Below, piece after piece: positions 36,528-46,426 of a stretch of 64,000 nucleotides of DNA. The notes beneath the pieces are model-generated. The model was not told the origin of the DNA and did not search any database. It was given only the letters and a program-made list of their open reading frames with translations. The position numbers and the translations under genes are program-made. Location: the NCBI RefSeq assembly GCF_003031265.1, contig NZ_CP019966.1, positions 4,092,001-4,156,000 of the forward strand, written 5' to 3'. The stretch is from Rhodopseudomonas palustris. GTDB lineage: Bacteria; Pseudomonadota; Alphaproteobacteria; Rhizobiales; Xanthobacteraceae. The stretch's first letter is position 1; each line of letters begins with the position of its first letter.

Positions 36528-38897
36528 CTACACCACCGAGCCGGCGTTACCTTTGCCGCGCAGGCGGTGCGCGACGCTGATCAGCCACATCGCGGTCGGG
36601 CGCAGGATGAACAGGTCGGCGATCAGTGCCGCCACCATCGCGAAGGCGCTGAGCCAACCGAACAGTCGCAGCGACGGCAGGTCCGAGAACACCGTGACGC
36701 CGAGGCCGCAGGCCAGCACCACGGTGGTGAGGATCAGGGCCGGGCCGACCAGCACGGTGGCGCGTTCGACGGCGAGCCCGGCGCTGACGCCGGGCGGGCT
36801 CTCCAGCCGCAGCCGGTTGAGGAAGTGGATGGTGGCGGACAGGCCGAGGCCGAACGACACCGTCAGCGCGACCACGCTGGCGAATTGCAGCCCCTCCCCC
36901 ATCAGCCACAACAGCGTGCCGGACAACACCACCGGGAAGATGCCCGGCAGGATGCAGGCCAGCATCACCACCACCGAGCGGAACGCCAGGCCGATGAAGA
37001 TCGCCACCAGCGCAAACTCGATGGTGAGGCCGTGGTTGAGCTTGGAGATCATGTCGGCGCTGTTCCGCGCCGCGATTGCCGACAGACCGGTGACCGCGAC
37101 CTCGTAGCCCGGATGCTTCTGCCGCACGCTGTCGAGCGCGTGATCGAGCTTCTGCACCACCGGCAGGATTTCGCTGGAGTCGAGATCGGGCACGCGTCCC
37201 GACACCACCACTGCGGTCTGATCCTCGGCGATGAAGCGCCGCACCAGATTGGCGGGCAGCAGGTCGACATATTCCTTCAACGTATCGACGCTGGTGGTAT
37301 GCGCCTTCTCGGCGAGCCAGCGGCGCAGCGTTTCCACCGACCAGACGTTACCGACGCCGGCCTGCTTCTCGACCGTGGAATGAACCTCGGCGATGATCTG
37401 CAGGCTTTCGGGCGAATACAGCGACTGTCCCTTAGGGAATTCGATCAGCACGTCGATCGGATTGGCACCGGTGAGCTTGGCGTCGAGCCGGTCGCTCGCC
37501 TGCACCGCCTGCTCCTTGTCGGGCACCTGATCGGCCAGGCGATAGCGCGGCTCAAGGTTGGCGTAGATCACCGCCAGGCCGCCGACCACCAGCACCGCCA
37601 GCAGGCTGAACAGGCCGGGACGGCCGACCATCCGCACCGCGATGAAGGCGCAGAACCGGCGCAGCGCGTTGACGCCGAGATCGGCGCTCTGGAATTTCGC
37701 TGCGAAGGCTTCCTCGTGACGCACCAGCAGCACGCCGAACACCGGCACCAGCGTCAGCACCGCGACCAGCGCCAGCACGGTGGCGAGCAGGCCCGCCTCG
37801 CCGAACGCGCGGATCAGGTCGGAATTGGAGAACTGCAGCGCGATGAACGAAATGCCGGCGGTGGCATGGGTCAGCACGCAGGCCGGCCCGACCACCAGCA
37901 CGGCGTTCTTGAAAGCAGTGTATTTGTCCTCGCCAGCGATCAACCGGTCTCGTGCCGCGAAGGTCAGCTGCATCGAGTCCGAGAAGCTGATCACCATGAT
38001 CAGCGGCGTCATCACGTTGAGGAACATGTTGAGGCTGAAGCCGGCCCAGCCGAGCACACCGAGCGCCAGCAGGATCGCCAGAAGCGGCGGGAACGCCGCC
38101 ACCACCATGAACGAGATCTTGCGGAAGAACAGGATGGCGATGACGCAGCCGGCCAGGATGCCGGCGAGGTTGTAGATCAGCCCGTCGCGCTCGACCGCGT
38201 TGCGGATTTCGAGCTGCATCACCGGCACGCCTGACAGTTGCCGGCTGAGCCCCGAGCCCTCGAGATCGTCGGCCATCACCTTGCGCATTTCACCGATCGT
38301 GGCGCGCAGCCGCGTGTTGTCGGCCACCACCTTCGGATCAAGCGACAGCACGACCAAGGCCAGCGTGCCGTCCTCCGACAGTAACTTGCCGCGAATGATC
38401 TCGTTGGACTTCACCGTCTGGACGAACTGATCGTAGGCCTCGCCTTCCGGCAAGTCGGACGGGAAAAGCGCCGCCGGCAGCTTGCCCGGCTCGGGCGCCT
38501 GCCGCGCCGAGAACAGCGAGATCAGGCCGCGGACGCCATCGATCAGTTGCAGATCGGTGACGGTGTCGCGCAGCTTCTCCAGATTCTCGCGCGCCAGCAG
38601 CTCCTTGCCCTCGACCACCATCAGTACGTCGAACTCGGTCGACGGAAACCGCTTGGTGACCTCCTCGTACTGCTTGAACTCCTTGGTGTCGGAGCGAAAC
38701 AGTTGGCTCAGGGAGTCGTCGATCTTGATCCGTTCGATGCCGAACACGGCGCCGACGATGAGTGCCAGCAGGATGATGCATGACACCACCGGCGCGCGCA
38801 GCGGGATCAGACCCAGCCGCTCCAGACCAAAAGCGATGCTAACCCGCCGTCGCTTCAATTCCGCGACTTCGGTGTCGCTCACGTTTCTATCCAGCAT
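36528..38897 (-). CDS. Second MMPL/RND-family exporter in the hopanoid region
   Basis: 789 residues with RND topology: a helix near 36-55, a periplasmic domain, helices about 240-400 containing VMTPLIMVISFSDSMQL, a second periplasmic domain about 430-620, and helices about 630-780. It belongs to the same broad family as HpnN (870 residues, same window), with similar FRSDTKEF-type N-terminal periplasmic patterning, but it is shorter and clearly not a duplicate. The position next to eutC/hpnP suggests lipid or hopanoid export; substrate unknown. The ATG at 38897 is clear. Confidence 0.82.
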   Translation of the reverse strand: MLDRNVSDTEVAELKRRRVSIAFGLERLGLIPLRAPVVSCIILLALIVGAVFGIERIKIDDSLSQLFRSDTKEFKQYEEVTKRFPSTEFDVLMVVEGKELLARENLEKLRDTVTDLQLIDGVRGLISLFSARQAPEPGKLPAALFPSDLPEGEAYDQFVQTVKSNEIIRGKLLSEDGTLALVVLSLDPKVVADNTRLRATIGEMRKVMADDLEGSGLSRQLSGVPVMQLEIRNAVERDGLIYNLAGILAGCVIAILFFRKISFMVVAAFPPLLAILLALGVLGWAGFSLNMFLNVMTPLIMVISFSDSMQLTFAARDRLIAGEDKYTAFKNAVLVVGPACVLTHATAGISFIALQFSNSDLIRAFGEAGLLATVLALVAVLTLVPVFGVLLVRHEEAFAAKFQSADLGVNALRRFCAFIAVRMVGRPGLFSLLAVLVVGGLAVIYANLEPRYRLADQVPDKEQAVQASDRLDAKLTGANPIDVLIEFPKGQSLYSPESLQIIAEVHSTVEKQAGVGNVWSVETLRRWLAEKAHTTSVDTLKEYVDLLPANLVRRFIAEDQTAVVVSGRVPDLDSSEILPVVQKLDHALDSVRQKHPGYEVAVTGLSAIAARNSADMISKLNHGLTIEFALVAIFIGLAFRSVVVMLACILPGIFPVVLSGTLLWLMGEGLQFASVVALTVSFGLGLSATIHFLNRLRLESPPGVSAGLAVERATVLVGPALILTTVVLACGLGVTVFSDLPSLRLFGWLSAFAMVAALIADLFILRPTAMWLISVAHRLRGKGNAGSVV

Positions 38898-38937
38898 GCG
38901 CTGTTCCGTCCTGTCGATCGCTCGTCCTAACCAAACT

Positions 38938-38974
38938 TCCCGGCACGAATGCGACAGCGTCGCATCGCCCGGGA
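38938..38974 (-). terminator. Hairpin downstream of eutC
   Basis: ATGCGAC and GTCGCAT (7-bp perfect arms, 3-base loop) nested inside TCCCGG and CCGGGA. On the minus strand it is followed by AAGTTTGGTT. It is 130-166 bases past the eutC stop and could terminate the hpnP-eutC transcript or structure the leader of the MMPL gene. Confidence 0.45.
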
Positions 38975-39103
38975 TCCTGGTGTTGGGACATGCAGCAATT
39001 CACCACGTGCGCAGGCTCGGACCGACCGCCCTTCGGAATCGAGACTGGGAACCGGAATCCACCAGATTCGCGGCCCGGTTGCGAGTTTTCCGGCAGCTTG
39101 GGA

Positions 39104-39871
39104 TCACGGTGGAGGCAGTTCCGGCATCAGGCTGCCGCTCTCGTCCTTGAGCGCCACCCCGGTCACCTGGCGCACCAAGCCTTCGCGGATCAACCAGGCG
39201 ATCTTGTGAGCCGCCTCGTCCGCCGAAATCCCGGAAGCGTGGATATTCGAGACGCAATTACGGTCGGCATCAGTGAGGCCGGAGCGCGGTCCGAACGTCA
39301 GATAAGCGCCGAGGCTGGCTGGTGCCGACAAGCCCGGCCGTTCGCCGATCAGCACCACCACCATCCGGGCACCGAGCGCCGCGCCGATCTCGTCCCCGAG
39401 CGCGACCCGGGCGCCGATCGCCACCACCGCGGCCCCGACCCCGATCCGGGCCGCGGCGAGCCGCGGTAACAGATGCCGCACCACCGCGGTCGCCTGGGCC
39501 GCCACCGCGACCGGAGACAAGCCGTCGCCGATTACCAAGGCAACGTCGCCCGCGGGCGGGGCTCCCGCCAGGAGATCACGCGCCGCCGGGTCGAGCTGCC
39601 GGCCGAGATCCGGGCGGGCCAGATAGTCCCGCCGGTCGGCGGCGCGGCTCGACACCTGCAGGGTCGGTAAGCCCAGCGCCTGTAGCTCGGCGGCGATCGA
39701 CGCGGCATCGAAGCCGGCATGGACCGCGTCGCGGGCGCGGGCATGGGCCAGGGTGAAATCCAGCAGCGCCTCGGTCGGCAGGCTGGCGCCGGCGCGACCG
39801 AGCGCGACGCGGGCTGGGGTCAAACGGCGCAGCTCGGCCAGCGAGCGCGGCGGGGTGGCAGGTGAGTTCAT
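39104..39871 (-). CDS. eutC: Ethanolamine ammonia-lyase small subunit
   Basis: 255 residues. EutC supplies much of the adenosylcobalamin pocket of the lyase that turns ethanolamine into acetaldehyde and ammonia. Family stretches: [62 protein letters not shown]. Its ribosome site AAGGA overlaps the hpnP stop (TAAGGA), and the ATG is eight bases on, so its translation is coupled to hpnP, not to eutB. Confidence 0.92.
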   Translation of the reverse strand: MNSPATPPRSLAELRRLTPARVALGRAGASLPTEALLDFTLAHARARDAVHAGFDAASIAAELQALGLPTLQVSSRAADRRDYLARPDLGRQLDPAARDLLAGAPPAGDVALVIGDGLSPVAVAAQATAVVRHLLPRLAAARIGVGAAVVAIGARVALGDEIGAALGARMVVVLIGERPGLSAPASLGAYLTFGPRSGLTDADRNCVSNIHASGISADEAAHKIAWLIREGLVRQVTGVALKDESGSLMPELPPP

Positions 39872-39879
39872 CGTTGTCC

Positions 39880-41463
39880 TTATTCCGCCGGCACAGCCGC
39901 TTCGCGCAGGCGCAGCGAGTAGTTCGAAGCGTTGGCATGGCCGCGCGAGGCTTCGCGCGCGTAGATGATCAGATGATGCGCCACCACCATCACCAGCAGC
40001 AGGTTTTCGATGTCGCCGCGAACCAGACGCCGCAGCGCGAACTTCCAGAACGCCAGCTTGTAATCGCCGCGAATGCCGATCTGCCAGATGATGTTGCGCA
40101 GCATGACCATGCCGCGCTTGATATTGGCCTTCGACGCCCGCTGCGGCGTCGACGGATGCAGCCGCGTCGCGTAGGCGTGGTCGATCTGGTACTCGTAGCG
40201 TTTCAGCAGCGCCTCGGGCTCATAGGCCCGCGCCATGCAGTCCTTCCACATCGCCACCACCTGATCGTGCGGCAGCAGGAAGTCGACGTTGGATTCGCGG
40301 TTGTCGTCGTGGACCAGCCGGCCCTCGCGCTCCAAGCGATCCCACAACGGCGTCTTCGGCAACGCCTGCAGCAGGTTGATGGTGAGCAGCGGGATCTGCG
40401 ACTGCTCGATGAACTGCATGAGAAACTCGCCGGTCTCCGGCGTGTCGGTGTCGAGGCCGAGGATGATGCCCGACACCACCTCGATGCCGTAGCTCGAGAT
40501 CGTGCGCACGCCTTCGAGGATCGGGACCATCATGTTGTGGTCCTTGTGCATCGCCTTCAGCGCGGTAGGATCCGGCGTCTCGATGCCGCAGAAGATCGTG
40601 CAGAAATATGCCTCCCGCATCAGCTCGAGAATCTCGGGTCGTTTGGCGATGTTCAGCGTCGCCTCACAGGCGAGCTGCAGCTGAAAGCCGGTGCGCTTCT
40701 GCCACTCGACCAGATGCGGCAGCAGATCGAGCGCCGCCTTGCGGTTGCCGATGAAATTGTCGTCGACGAAATACACCGAGCCGCGGATGCCGCATTCGAT
40801 CATGCGGTCGAGCTCGGTAATGATCTGCTCCGGCGTCTTCAGCCGCGGGTTGCGGCCATACAGACCGGGGATGTCGCAGAATTCGCACTGGTACGGACAG
40901 CCGGAGGAATACTGGATGCTGCCGAGCAGATATTTGCTGCATTCCGCCAGTTCGTAGGCCGGAATCGGAAACAGCGTCATGTCGAGGCGGTCTTCAGTGG
41001 TGAACACGACCTGCCGCTTCGGCCGTGTCACGTCGTGGGCGAGTCTGGCGATCAATTGATCGGTCGCGTCGCCGAGTTCGCCGACGTGCAGATAGTCGAA
41101 ATTCGGATAGTAGTCGGGGCAGGCGCTGACTGAGGGACCGCCGAGCGCGACCGGCAGGTCGAAATCATGCGCGCGCCGGCAGATGTCGTTCATCTGCTGC
41201 CGCTGGATATGCATGCCGCTGACGAACACCGCGTCGGCCCAGGCGAAATCGTCTGCAGTCGCGGGGCGGATATTCTCGTCGATGAAGCGGACCGACCATT
41301 CGTCCGGCAGATAGGCGGCGATCACCAGCAGCCCCTGCGGCGGCATGAAGGCCGCGACATTGTCCATCAATGGATAGGAGTGCTGAAACGTACCGAAGGA
41401 CTTGGTGTAACGCGGGAAGACACACAGAATACGACGACTGGTCTGCCCGGATTCGGCCTTCAT
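39880..41463 (-). CDS. hpnP: Hopanoid C-2 methylase HpnP (B12-binding radical SAM)
   Basis: 527 residues. An N-terminal cobalamin-binding domain (about 10-140, with [13 protein letters not shown] and [11 protein letters not shown]) is followed by a radical-SAM domain with Cys189-Cys193-Cys196 (CPYQCEFC) and [13 protein letters not shown]-terminal DUF4070-like part follows (about 370-500). It methylates hopanoids at C-2, the source of 2-methylhopane biomarkers. It lies between eutB (upstream, 227-bp gap) and eutC (eight-base gap). An EcfG promoter precedes it. From memory this is RPA3748 in CGA009. Confidence 0.93.
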   Translation of the reverse strand: MKAESGQTSRRILCVFPRYTKSFGTFQHSYPLMDNVAAFMPPQGLLVIAAYLPDEWSVRFIDENIRPATADDFAWADAVFVSGMHIQRQQMNDICRRAHDFDLPVALGGPSVSACPDYYPNFDYLHVGELGDATDQLIARLAHDVTRPKRQVVFTTEDRLDMTLFPIPAYELAECSKYLLGSIQYSSGCPYQCEFCDIPGLYGRNPRLKTPEQIITELDRMIECGIRGSVYFVDDNFIGNRKAALDLLPHLVEWQKRTGFQLQLACEATLNIAKRPEILELMREAYFCTIFCGIETPDPTALKAMHKDHNMMVPILEGVRTISSYGIEVVSGIILGLDTDTPETGEFLMQFIEQSQIPLLTINLLQALPKTPLWDRLEREGRLVHDDNRESNVDFLLPHDQVVAMWKDCMARAYEPEALLKRYEYQIDHAYATRLHPSTPQRASKANIKRGMVMLRNIIWQIGIRGDYKLAFWKFALRRLVRGDIENLLLVMVVAHHLIIYAREASRGHANASNYSLRLREAAVPAE

Positions 41464-41557
41464 CGAACTTTCCCCGCGAACGTCACGCTGTCCGAGTTGG
41501 TTGCGGTGACCGCACGCACGGTTCGACCACCGGCCCCAAAAACGGCAAGTTCAATAC

Positions 41558-41582
41558 AACTGCGCGACTCGCGACCGGTTCC
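41558..41582 (-). promoter_or_regulatory. EcfG-type promoter of hpnP
   Basis: On the minus strand GGAAC (41582-41578), 17 bases, then GTT (41560-41558). This is the spacing of the GGAAC-N16-CGTT consensus with A instead of C before GTT. The expected start is about 85 nt before the hpnP ATG. EcfG control of hpnP in R. palustris TIE-1 is established in the literature; the exact element here is my reading. Confidence 0.75.
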
Positions 41583-41690
41583 CCACGGCTGCAAAAATCC
41601 CGCCCGATCGCGGCCGTGATGCATGATCTAATCACGACCGCCGCGGAGCGGCCAGCGTTTCTTTGGCGGGTTCTGGACGACGGCGCGCGA

Positions 41691-43073
41691 TCAGGCGATC
41701 AGCCGCGCTGCGATCTCCGGCAGCAGGGCACCATCCGTCAGCGGGCGGTGATCAGGGCCGGCAAAACCGGCGCGGACCAGCCAGTCGTCGAACTCCGGCG
41801 CGCGCTTCAGGCCGAACAAATCGCGGACGTACAGCGCATCGTGAAACGAGGTTGACTGGTAGTTCAGCATCACGTCATCCGCGCCGGGCACACCCATGAT
41901 GAAATTGACGCCGGCCGCTGCGAGCAGCGTAAGCAGTGTGTCCATGTCGTCCTGATCGGCTTCGGCATGGTTGGTGTAGCAGATGTCGACCCCGAGCGGC
42001 AGGCCCAGCAGCTTGCCGCAGAAATGATCCTCCAGGCCCGCGCGCACGATCTGCTTGCCGTCGTACAGATATTCCGGGCCGATGAAGCCGACCACGCTGT
42101 TGACCAGCAGCGGCGAGAATGCCCGCGCCACCGCATAGGCGCGTGCTTCGCAGGTTTGCTGATCGACGCCATGATGCGCGTTCGCCGACAGCGCCGAACC
42201 CTGTCCGGTCTCGAAATACATCACGTTGTCGCCGACCGTACCCCGCTTCTGCGCCAGCGTCGCCTGATGAGCTTCCGCGAGCAATGCCAGATCGATCCCG
42301 AAGCTGCGATTGGCGGCTTCGGTGCCGGCGATCGACTGGAACGTCAGGTCGACCGGCGCCCCCTGCTCGATCAGGCGCAGCGTCGTGGTGACATGGGTGA
42401 GCACGCAGCCCTGGGTCGGAATCGCCAGGTGCGTAATGATGTCGTCGAGCAGCCGCACCAGCTGGCCGAGCACCGCCGGATCGTCGCTCGCCGGATTGAT
42501 GCCGATGCAGGCGTCGCCGGCGCCGAGCAGCAGGCCGTCCAGAATGGACGCAGTGATGCCGCGGGCATCGTCGAACGGATGGTTGGGCTGCAGCCGCACG
42601 CTCATCCGCCCGGGCAATCCGATGGTGTTGCGGAAACGGGTGACCACGCTGCACTTCTTCGCCACCAGGATCAGGTCCTGATTGCGCATCAGCTTCGATA
42701 CCGCGGCGACCATTTCGGGTGTCAGGCCCGGCGCCAGCGCGGCGAGTGCCGCCGGGGTCGCAGCATCCGATAGCAGCCAGTCACGAAAGCCGCCGACGGT
42801 GAGTGAGGCCACAGGTGCGAACGCCGCCGCGTCGTGACGGTCGGCGATCAGCCGTGTCACCTCGTCGGCCTCGTATGGGATCACCATTTCGGACAGGAAT
42901 TGCCGCAACGGCAGGTCCGCCAGCGCCATCCGCGCCGCCACCATCTGCTCGGCGCTATCGGCGGCGATGCCGGCGAGGCGATCGCCCGAGCGCGGCGGGC
43001 TCGCCTTGGCGAGCAGGTCGCGCAGGTCTTCGAACACGAACGAGACGTTGCCGATGCTGTGGCGATAGATCAT
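41691..43073 (-). CDS. eutB: Ethanolamine ammonia-lyase large subunit
   Basis: 460 residues, TIM-barrel catalytic subunit. Substrate and cofactor residues are visible in VRLQPNHPFDD, IGINPASDDP (Asn), YFETGQGSALSANAHHG (Glu) and YTNHAEADQDD (Asp). The length is normal for EutB. The ATG at 43073 lies only 61 bp past the chemoreceptor stop. No eutA reactivase, eutR or microcompartment gene is in the window, so this is a minimal ethanolamine-for-nitrogen type system. Confidence 0.93.
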   Translation of the reverse strand: MIYRHSIGNVSFVFEDLRDLLAKASPPRSGDRLAGIAADSAEQMVAARMALADLPLRQFLSEMVIPYEADEVTRLIADRHDAAAFAPVASLTVGGFRDWLLSDAATPAALAALAPGLTPEMVAAVSKLMRNQDLILVAKKCSVVTRFRNTIGLPGRMSVRLQPNHPFDDARGITASILDGLLLGAGDACIGINPASDDPAVLGQLVRLLDDIITHLAIPTQGCVLTHVTTTLRLIEQGAPVDLTFQSIAGTEAANRSFGIDLALLAEAHQATLAQKRGTVGDNVMYFETGQGSALSANAHHGVDQQTCEARAYAVARAFSPLLVNSVVGFIGPEYLYDGKQIVRAGLEDHFCGKLLGLPLGVDICYTNHAEADQDDMDTLLTLLAAAGVNFIMGVPGADDVMLNYQSTSFHDALYVRDLFGLKRAPEFDDWLVRAGFAGPDHRPLTDGALLPEIAARLIA

Positions 43074-43134
43074 GGCGTCCCCGGCACGGTGCTGCGAGTG
43101 CAGCTCGGGCCGGAGGGTAGCAAAGGCGTCCGCG

Positions 43135-44838
43135 TCAGGCGACCCGCACGGTTGCGAGAAATTTAGCCACCTCGGCGCGCAGCCGGTTGTTTTCGTGGGA
43201 CAGCAACTGAGCCGAGGTCAGCACCTCGTCGGAGGCCGCGCCGGTGTCGGCGGCGCCGCGATTGACGTTGCCGATGCTGGCCGCAACCTGATTGGTGCCG
43301 ATCGCGGCCTGCTGCACGCTGCGGGCGATCTCCTGGGTGGCGCTGCCCTGCTCGCCCACCGACGCGGCGATGGTCGAAGAAATATGCGCGATCTTGCCGA
43401 TGGTGCCGCCAATCTCCTTGATGGCATCCACCGACTCCCGGGTCGCGGCCTGCATCTCGGCAATCTGCGCGCTGATTTCGTCGGTGGCTTTCGCGGTCTG
43501 CTCCGCCAGCGCCTTGACCTCCTGCGCCACCACTGCAAAGCCACGCCCCGCCTCGCCCGCACGGGCCGACTCGATGGTGGCGTTGAGCGCGAGCAGATTG
43601 GTCTGGCCGGCGATGGTGGTGATCAGTTGGGTGACGTCGCCGATGCGGTTGGCGGCCTGCGCCAGCTTGGCGATCCGCGCGTCGGTCTGTTCGGCCTGCT
43701 GCACCGCTTCGTCCGCGATCTTGCGCGATTCGCTGACCTGGCGGCCGATCTCTTCGACCGAGGCTGACATCTGCTCGGTGGCCGAGGCCACCGACTGTAC
43801 GTTGGTGGAGGTCTGCGATGAGGCTGCCGCCACCATGGTGGCGAGCTGCTGGGTCTCGGCGCTGCCCTTGGCGAGCGCGCCGGCGGAGACCTCCAGTGCC
43901 TGCGAGGCGACGCCGACCTGTTCGACGATCTGTCCGACCGCGGCTTCGAAACCGTCGGCGAGCTGATGCAGTTCGGCGCGGCGGGCTTCGGCGGCGATCT
44001 GCTCCTGGCGCTGGCGCTCGGCCTGCTCGCGCTCCGCCTTGGCCACCGCCTGCACTTTGAAATCCTCGACGGCGCGGGCCATCTGGCCGACCTCGTCGCC
44101 GCGGTCCAGCCCCGGCAACTGCACCTCGAAATTGCCGGCCGCGAGATCGTGCATCGCGCCGGACATCGCCACCACCGGGCGGGCGATACCGCGGCCGATC
44201 AGGAACGAGAACGCGACGCCGACCAGCGCGGCGGCCGCGACGATGCCGCCCAGCATCCATTGCTCGCGTTCGAGCGCGATGCCGGTGTGGGCGATCTCGC
44301 GATCCCGGCTGTCGTTGGTCGACAGGATCAGGTCGCTGACCAATGAGTCGATATCGGTAAAGCTCTTCTCGGCGCTCTTGATGAACAGCAAAGCCGAGCC
44401 GGCGTCGCCGTCGGCCATCTCGACCGCGTTCCTGGCCTGCTTCTGATAGCCGGCCACAGCGGCCTTGAGCTTCTGGAACGGCGGCTTGGCCGCGTCAGCG
44501 CCGAGCGCCTTCTCGACTTCGCCGAGCGAGGTCGGGATCTGCGCCAACGCCGCGGTGGTTTCCTTCATCACCTTGGTGAGCTTGGCCGCATCGCTCTCAT
44601 TGGCGGCGGTCGCCGCCATCCGGTACAGCTTGGCGTGTGCGGTCCAGGCGGCGTTGTTGAGGTCGGAGGCAAGCTCGGAGAGCCGCACCGGACCCGACAC
44701 CAGCTTGTCGACGTTTTGCTGATTATCGCGTAGCGACACCAGCGCGAACGCGCCGACGCAGATCATCACCAGAACGAGGAATGCGGGAGCGAGCTGGACC
44801 TTCCACGACAGTCCGAGGTGTTTGATCCAGCTTCCCAT
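43135..44838 (-). CDS. Methyl-accepting chemotaxis protein
   Basis: 567 residues from the ATG at 44838 (AGGA nine bases upstream). Membrane helices at about 12-35 and 195-218 flank a helical-bundle periplasmic sensor. A HAMP domain follows (about 220-270, with [17 protein letters not shown]), then a coiled-coil signalling domain with the hairpin tip [26 protein letters not shown]. No C-terminal CheR-docking pentapeptide is seen. It lies 53 bp after a secreted Cache protein and is probably co-transcribed with it. Confidence 0.9.
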   Translation of the reverse strand: MGSWIKHLGLSWKVQLAPAFLVLVMICVGAFALVSLRDNQQNVDKLVSGPVRLSELASDLNNAAWTAHAKLYRMAATAANESDAAKLTKVMKETTAALAQIPTSLGEVEKALGADAAKPPFQKLKAAVAGYQKQARNAVEMADGDAGSALLFIKSAEKSFTDIDSLVSDLILSTNDSRDREIAHTGIALEREQWMLGGIVAAAALVGVAFSFLIGRGIARPVVAMSGAMHDLAAGNFEVQLPGLDRGDEVGQMARAVEDFKVQAVAKAEREQAERQRQEQIAAEARRAELHQLADGFEAAVGQIVEQVGVASQALEVSAGALAKGSAETQQLATMVAAASSQTSTNVQSVASATEQMSASVEEIGRQVSESRKIADEAVQQAEQTDARIAKLAQAANRIGDVTQLITTIAGQTNLLALNATIESARAGEAGRGFAVVAQEVKALAEQTAKATDEISAQIAEMQAATRESVDAIKEIGGTIGKIAHISSTIAASVGEQGSATQEIARSVQQAAIGTNQVAASIGNVNRGAADTGAASDEVLTSAQLLSHENNRLRAEVAKFLATVRVA

Positions 44839-44891
44839 CAGCAACGTCCTGATTTCAGTTCAGCAGCGAGCGGGGGCGATACGCGCAGCCG

Positions 44892-45350
44892 TCACAGTTT
44901 GTAGACGCCGGCGCAGACCGCGGTGTTGTCAAGCCGTTCGCAGTACATTTCCTTGGGCTCGACTTTCTTGCTGACCGGATTGACGAATTTGTAGTCCTGC
45001 CAGAACGACGGCTGCTTGGCGGCCATCTCGACGCGCTCCTTGACGTAGAGCTTGCCGTCGACGTCCTGCGCGTCGATCATATCCTTGCCGATAAACTTTG
45101 CGTTGGCGCCGTGCGCCAGGACCTTGCCGTCGAGCTGATAGACCACGACGTAGAGGTCGTCCTTCACGAACGGGCCGGCCTTGTCGCTGATCACCACATA
45201 GGCCTTCTCGGCGCCGTCGGCCTTGATCGCCTCGACGGCCTTTTTGACCATCGCAACGGCATCGTCCTTGCTGGCGCCGGCCAGCGCCGGAGCAGCAGCG
45301 AACGCCAGCGCGGCGGCGGCCGCCGCCACGGCGATCATCTTATGGCTCAT
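44892..45350 (-). CDS. Secreted single-Cache-domain protein
   Basis: 152 residues. Signal peptide 1-24 (ending APALAG). The rest is a stand-alone small Cache domain: AVAMVKKAVEAI, YVVISDKAGPFV, LYVVVYQLDGKVLAHG, FIGKDMIDAQDVDGK and WQDYKFVNPVSKKVEPK. Two Cys near the C-terminus (YCERLDNTAVC) may form a disulphide. AGGAGG precedes the ATG. It sits in front of the chemoreceptor gene and could be a soluble periplasmic ligand sensor for it. Confidence 0.85.
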   Translation of the reverse strand: MSHKMIAVAAAAAALAFAAAPALAGASKDDAVAMVKKAVEAIKADGAEKAYVVISDKAGPFVKDDLYVVVYQLDGKVLAHGANAKFIGKDMIDAQDVDGKLYVKERVEMAAKQPSFWQDYKFVNPVSKKVEPKEMYCERLDNTAVCAGVYKL

Positions 45351-45547
45351 GGAAAACTCCTCCTGGGAAAATGCGAAAGCTCAGGCGCGGCCACGTTGAC
45401 GAGCAAACGCGAACGTTGAGTTAAGCACCACCCTGGGGTTGCTACCAGGCATCGGACTGGTGAACTGATAACTAACTGGCGGGAACTAATTCTCGGCTTG
45501 CGCAGGTCCGCGAGCAGCTAGCGGGCGCTCTGCGGCTGTCCGGTGCG
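45351..45547. other. Spacer between Cache-MCP pair and transglutaminase operon
   Basis: 197 bp, promoter side for the Cache-MCP pair and downstream side of the transglutaminase operon. An inverted CTGGGGTTGCTACCAG element is visible near 45432. No clear T-run terminator and no EcfG-type boxes were found. Confidence 0.3.
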
Positions 45548-46426
45548 CTACTCGACCGGAATAACGTCGACCGCCACCGAGAGTTTCTGCCGGCGGGAAC
45601 CGACGATGACGCCGTCGACCGGGGATACATCCGAGAAGTCCCGGCCGACCGCCAGGACGATGTGATCCGTTGCAACCAACAGGTCGTTGGTCGGGTCGAA
45701 GCCGATCCAGCCGAGTTCGTTGCCGCACCACACCGACACCCAGGCATGGGTCGCGTCGGCGCCCTGCAGCCGCTCCTGCCCCTCGGGCGGATAGGTCCGC
45801 AAATAACCGCTGACATAGGCGGCCGGCAGGCCGAGGCCGCGCAAGCCGGCGATCATCACATGGGCGAAATCCTGGCAGACGCCATGGCGCTTCTCGAACA
45901 CTTCCGCCAGAGGAGTCGAAATCACCGTCGCCTTGGGGTCGTAGCGGAATTCGGTGCGGATCCGCCGCATCAGCTCGGCGGTGCCGGCGAGCACACCGCG
46001 GCCGTGCGGAAAGCTCTGCGCCGCGTAGCGGGTCACCGCCGGCAGGATCGGCACCAGCGGGCTGGCAAACACGTAGCCGACCGGCGAGGACGCACCCAGG
46101 CTCGGGCTGGTGAGCGCGGCATCGCGGACCGGCTCCCAGGGCTGGCTGCCGGAGTCGCGCGGCGGCGGCTGCCGCGTCACCTCGACCCGCGACCGGCTGT
46201 CGATCCGCAGAACCTTATGCGGCGCCTCGATCACGATGCTCTCGGTCACCGTGCCGAAGAAGTCGGTACGGGCAGTGCGGGCCGCCGGCCGCGGCTTGAT
46301 CTCGATCGCATGCGACAGCAGCGACTGGCCGGGCTCGGAGATCGGCTTCAGCCGCAGCGAGCAGCGGGCGAAACTCACCTGGCTGCCGTAGGAATAAGTC
46401 GTGACGTGGCGAATGTCGTAGATCAC
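45548..46426 (-). CDS. Transglutaminase-like cysteine protease (small)
   Basis: 292 residues from the GTG at 46426, which overlaps the upstream stop as GTGA. An N-terminal bacterial transglutaminase domain (YDIRHVTTYSYG) is followed by a transglutaminase core with the triad Cys184 (RHGVCQDFAH), His227 (ATHAWVSVW) and Asp244 (GFDPTND). Predicted to act as a peptidase or amide ligase/hydrolase on an unknown peptide conjugate. Third gene of the operon with the ATP-grasp/alpha-E and DUF2126 proteins. Cytoplasmic, no signal peptide. Confidence 0.87.
   Translation of the reverse strand: MIYDIRHVTTYSYGSQVSFARCSLRLKPISEPGQSLLSHAIEIKPRPAARTARTDFFGTVTESIVIEAPHKVLRIDSRSRVEVTRQPPPRDSGSQPWEPVRDAALTSPSLGASSPVGYVFASPLVPILPAVTRYAAQSFPHGRGVLAGTAELMRRIRTEFRYDPKATVISTPLAEVFEKRHGVCQDFAHVMIAGLRGLGLPAAYVSGYLRTYPPEGQERLQGADATHAWVSVWCGNELGWIGFDPTNDLLVATDHIVLAVGRDFSDVSPVDGVIVGSRRQKLSVAVDVIPVE

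Noticed and set aside
41464..41690. Cobalamin riboswitch before hpnP (a B12 enzyme)
   Set aside because: No B12-box-like sequence or typical long structured leader could be recognised; the spacer is short and holds the EcfG promoter.
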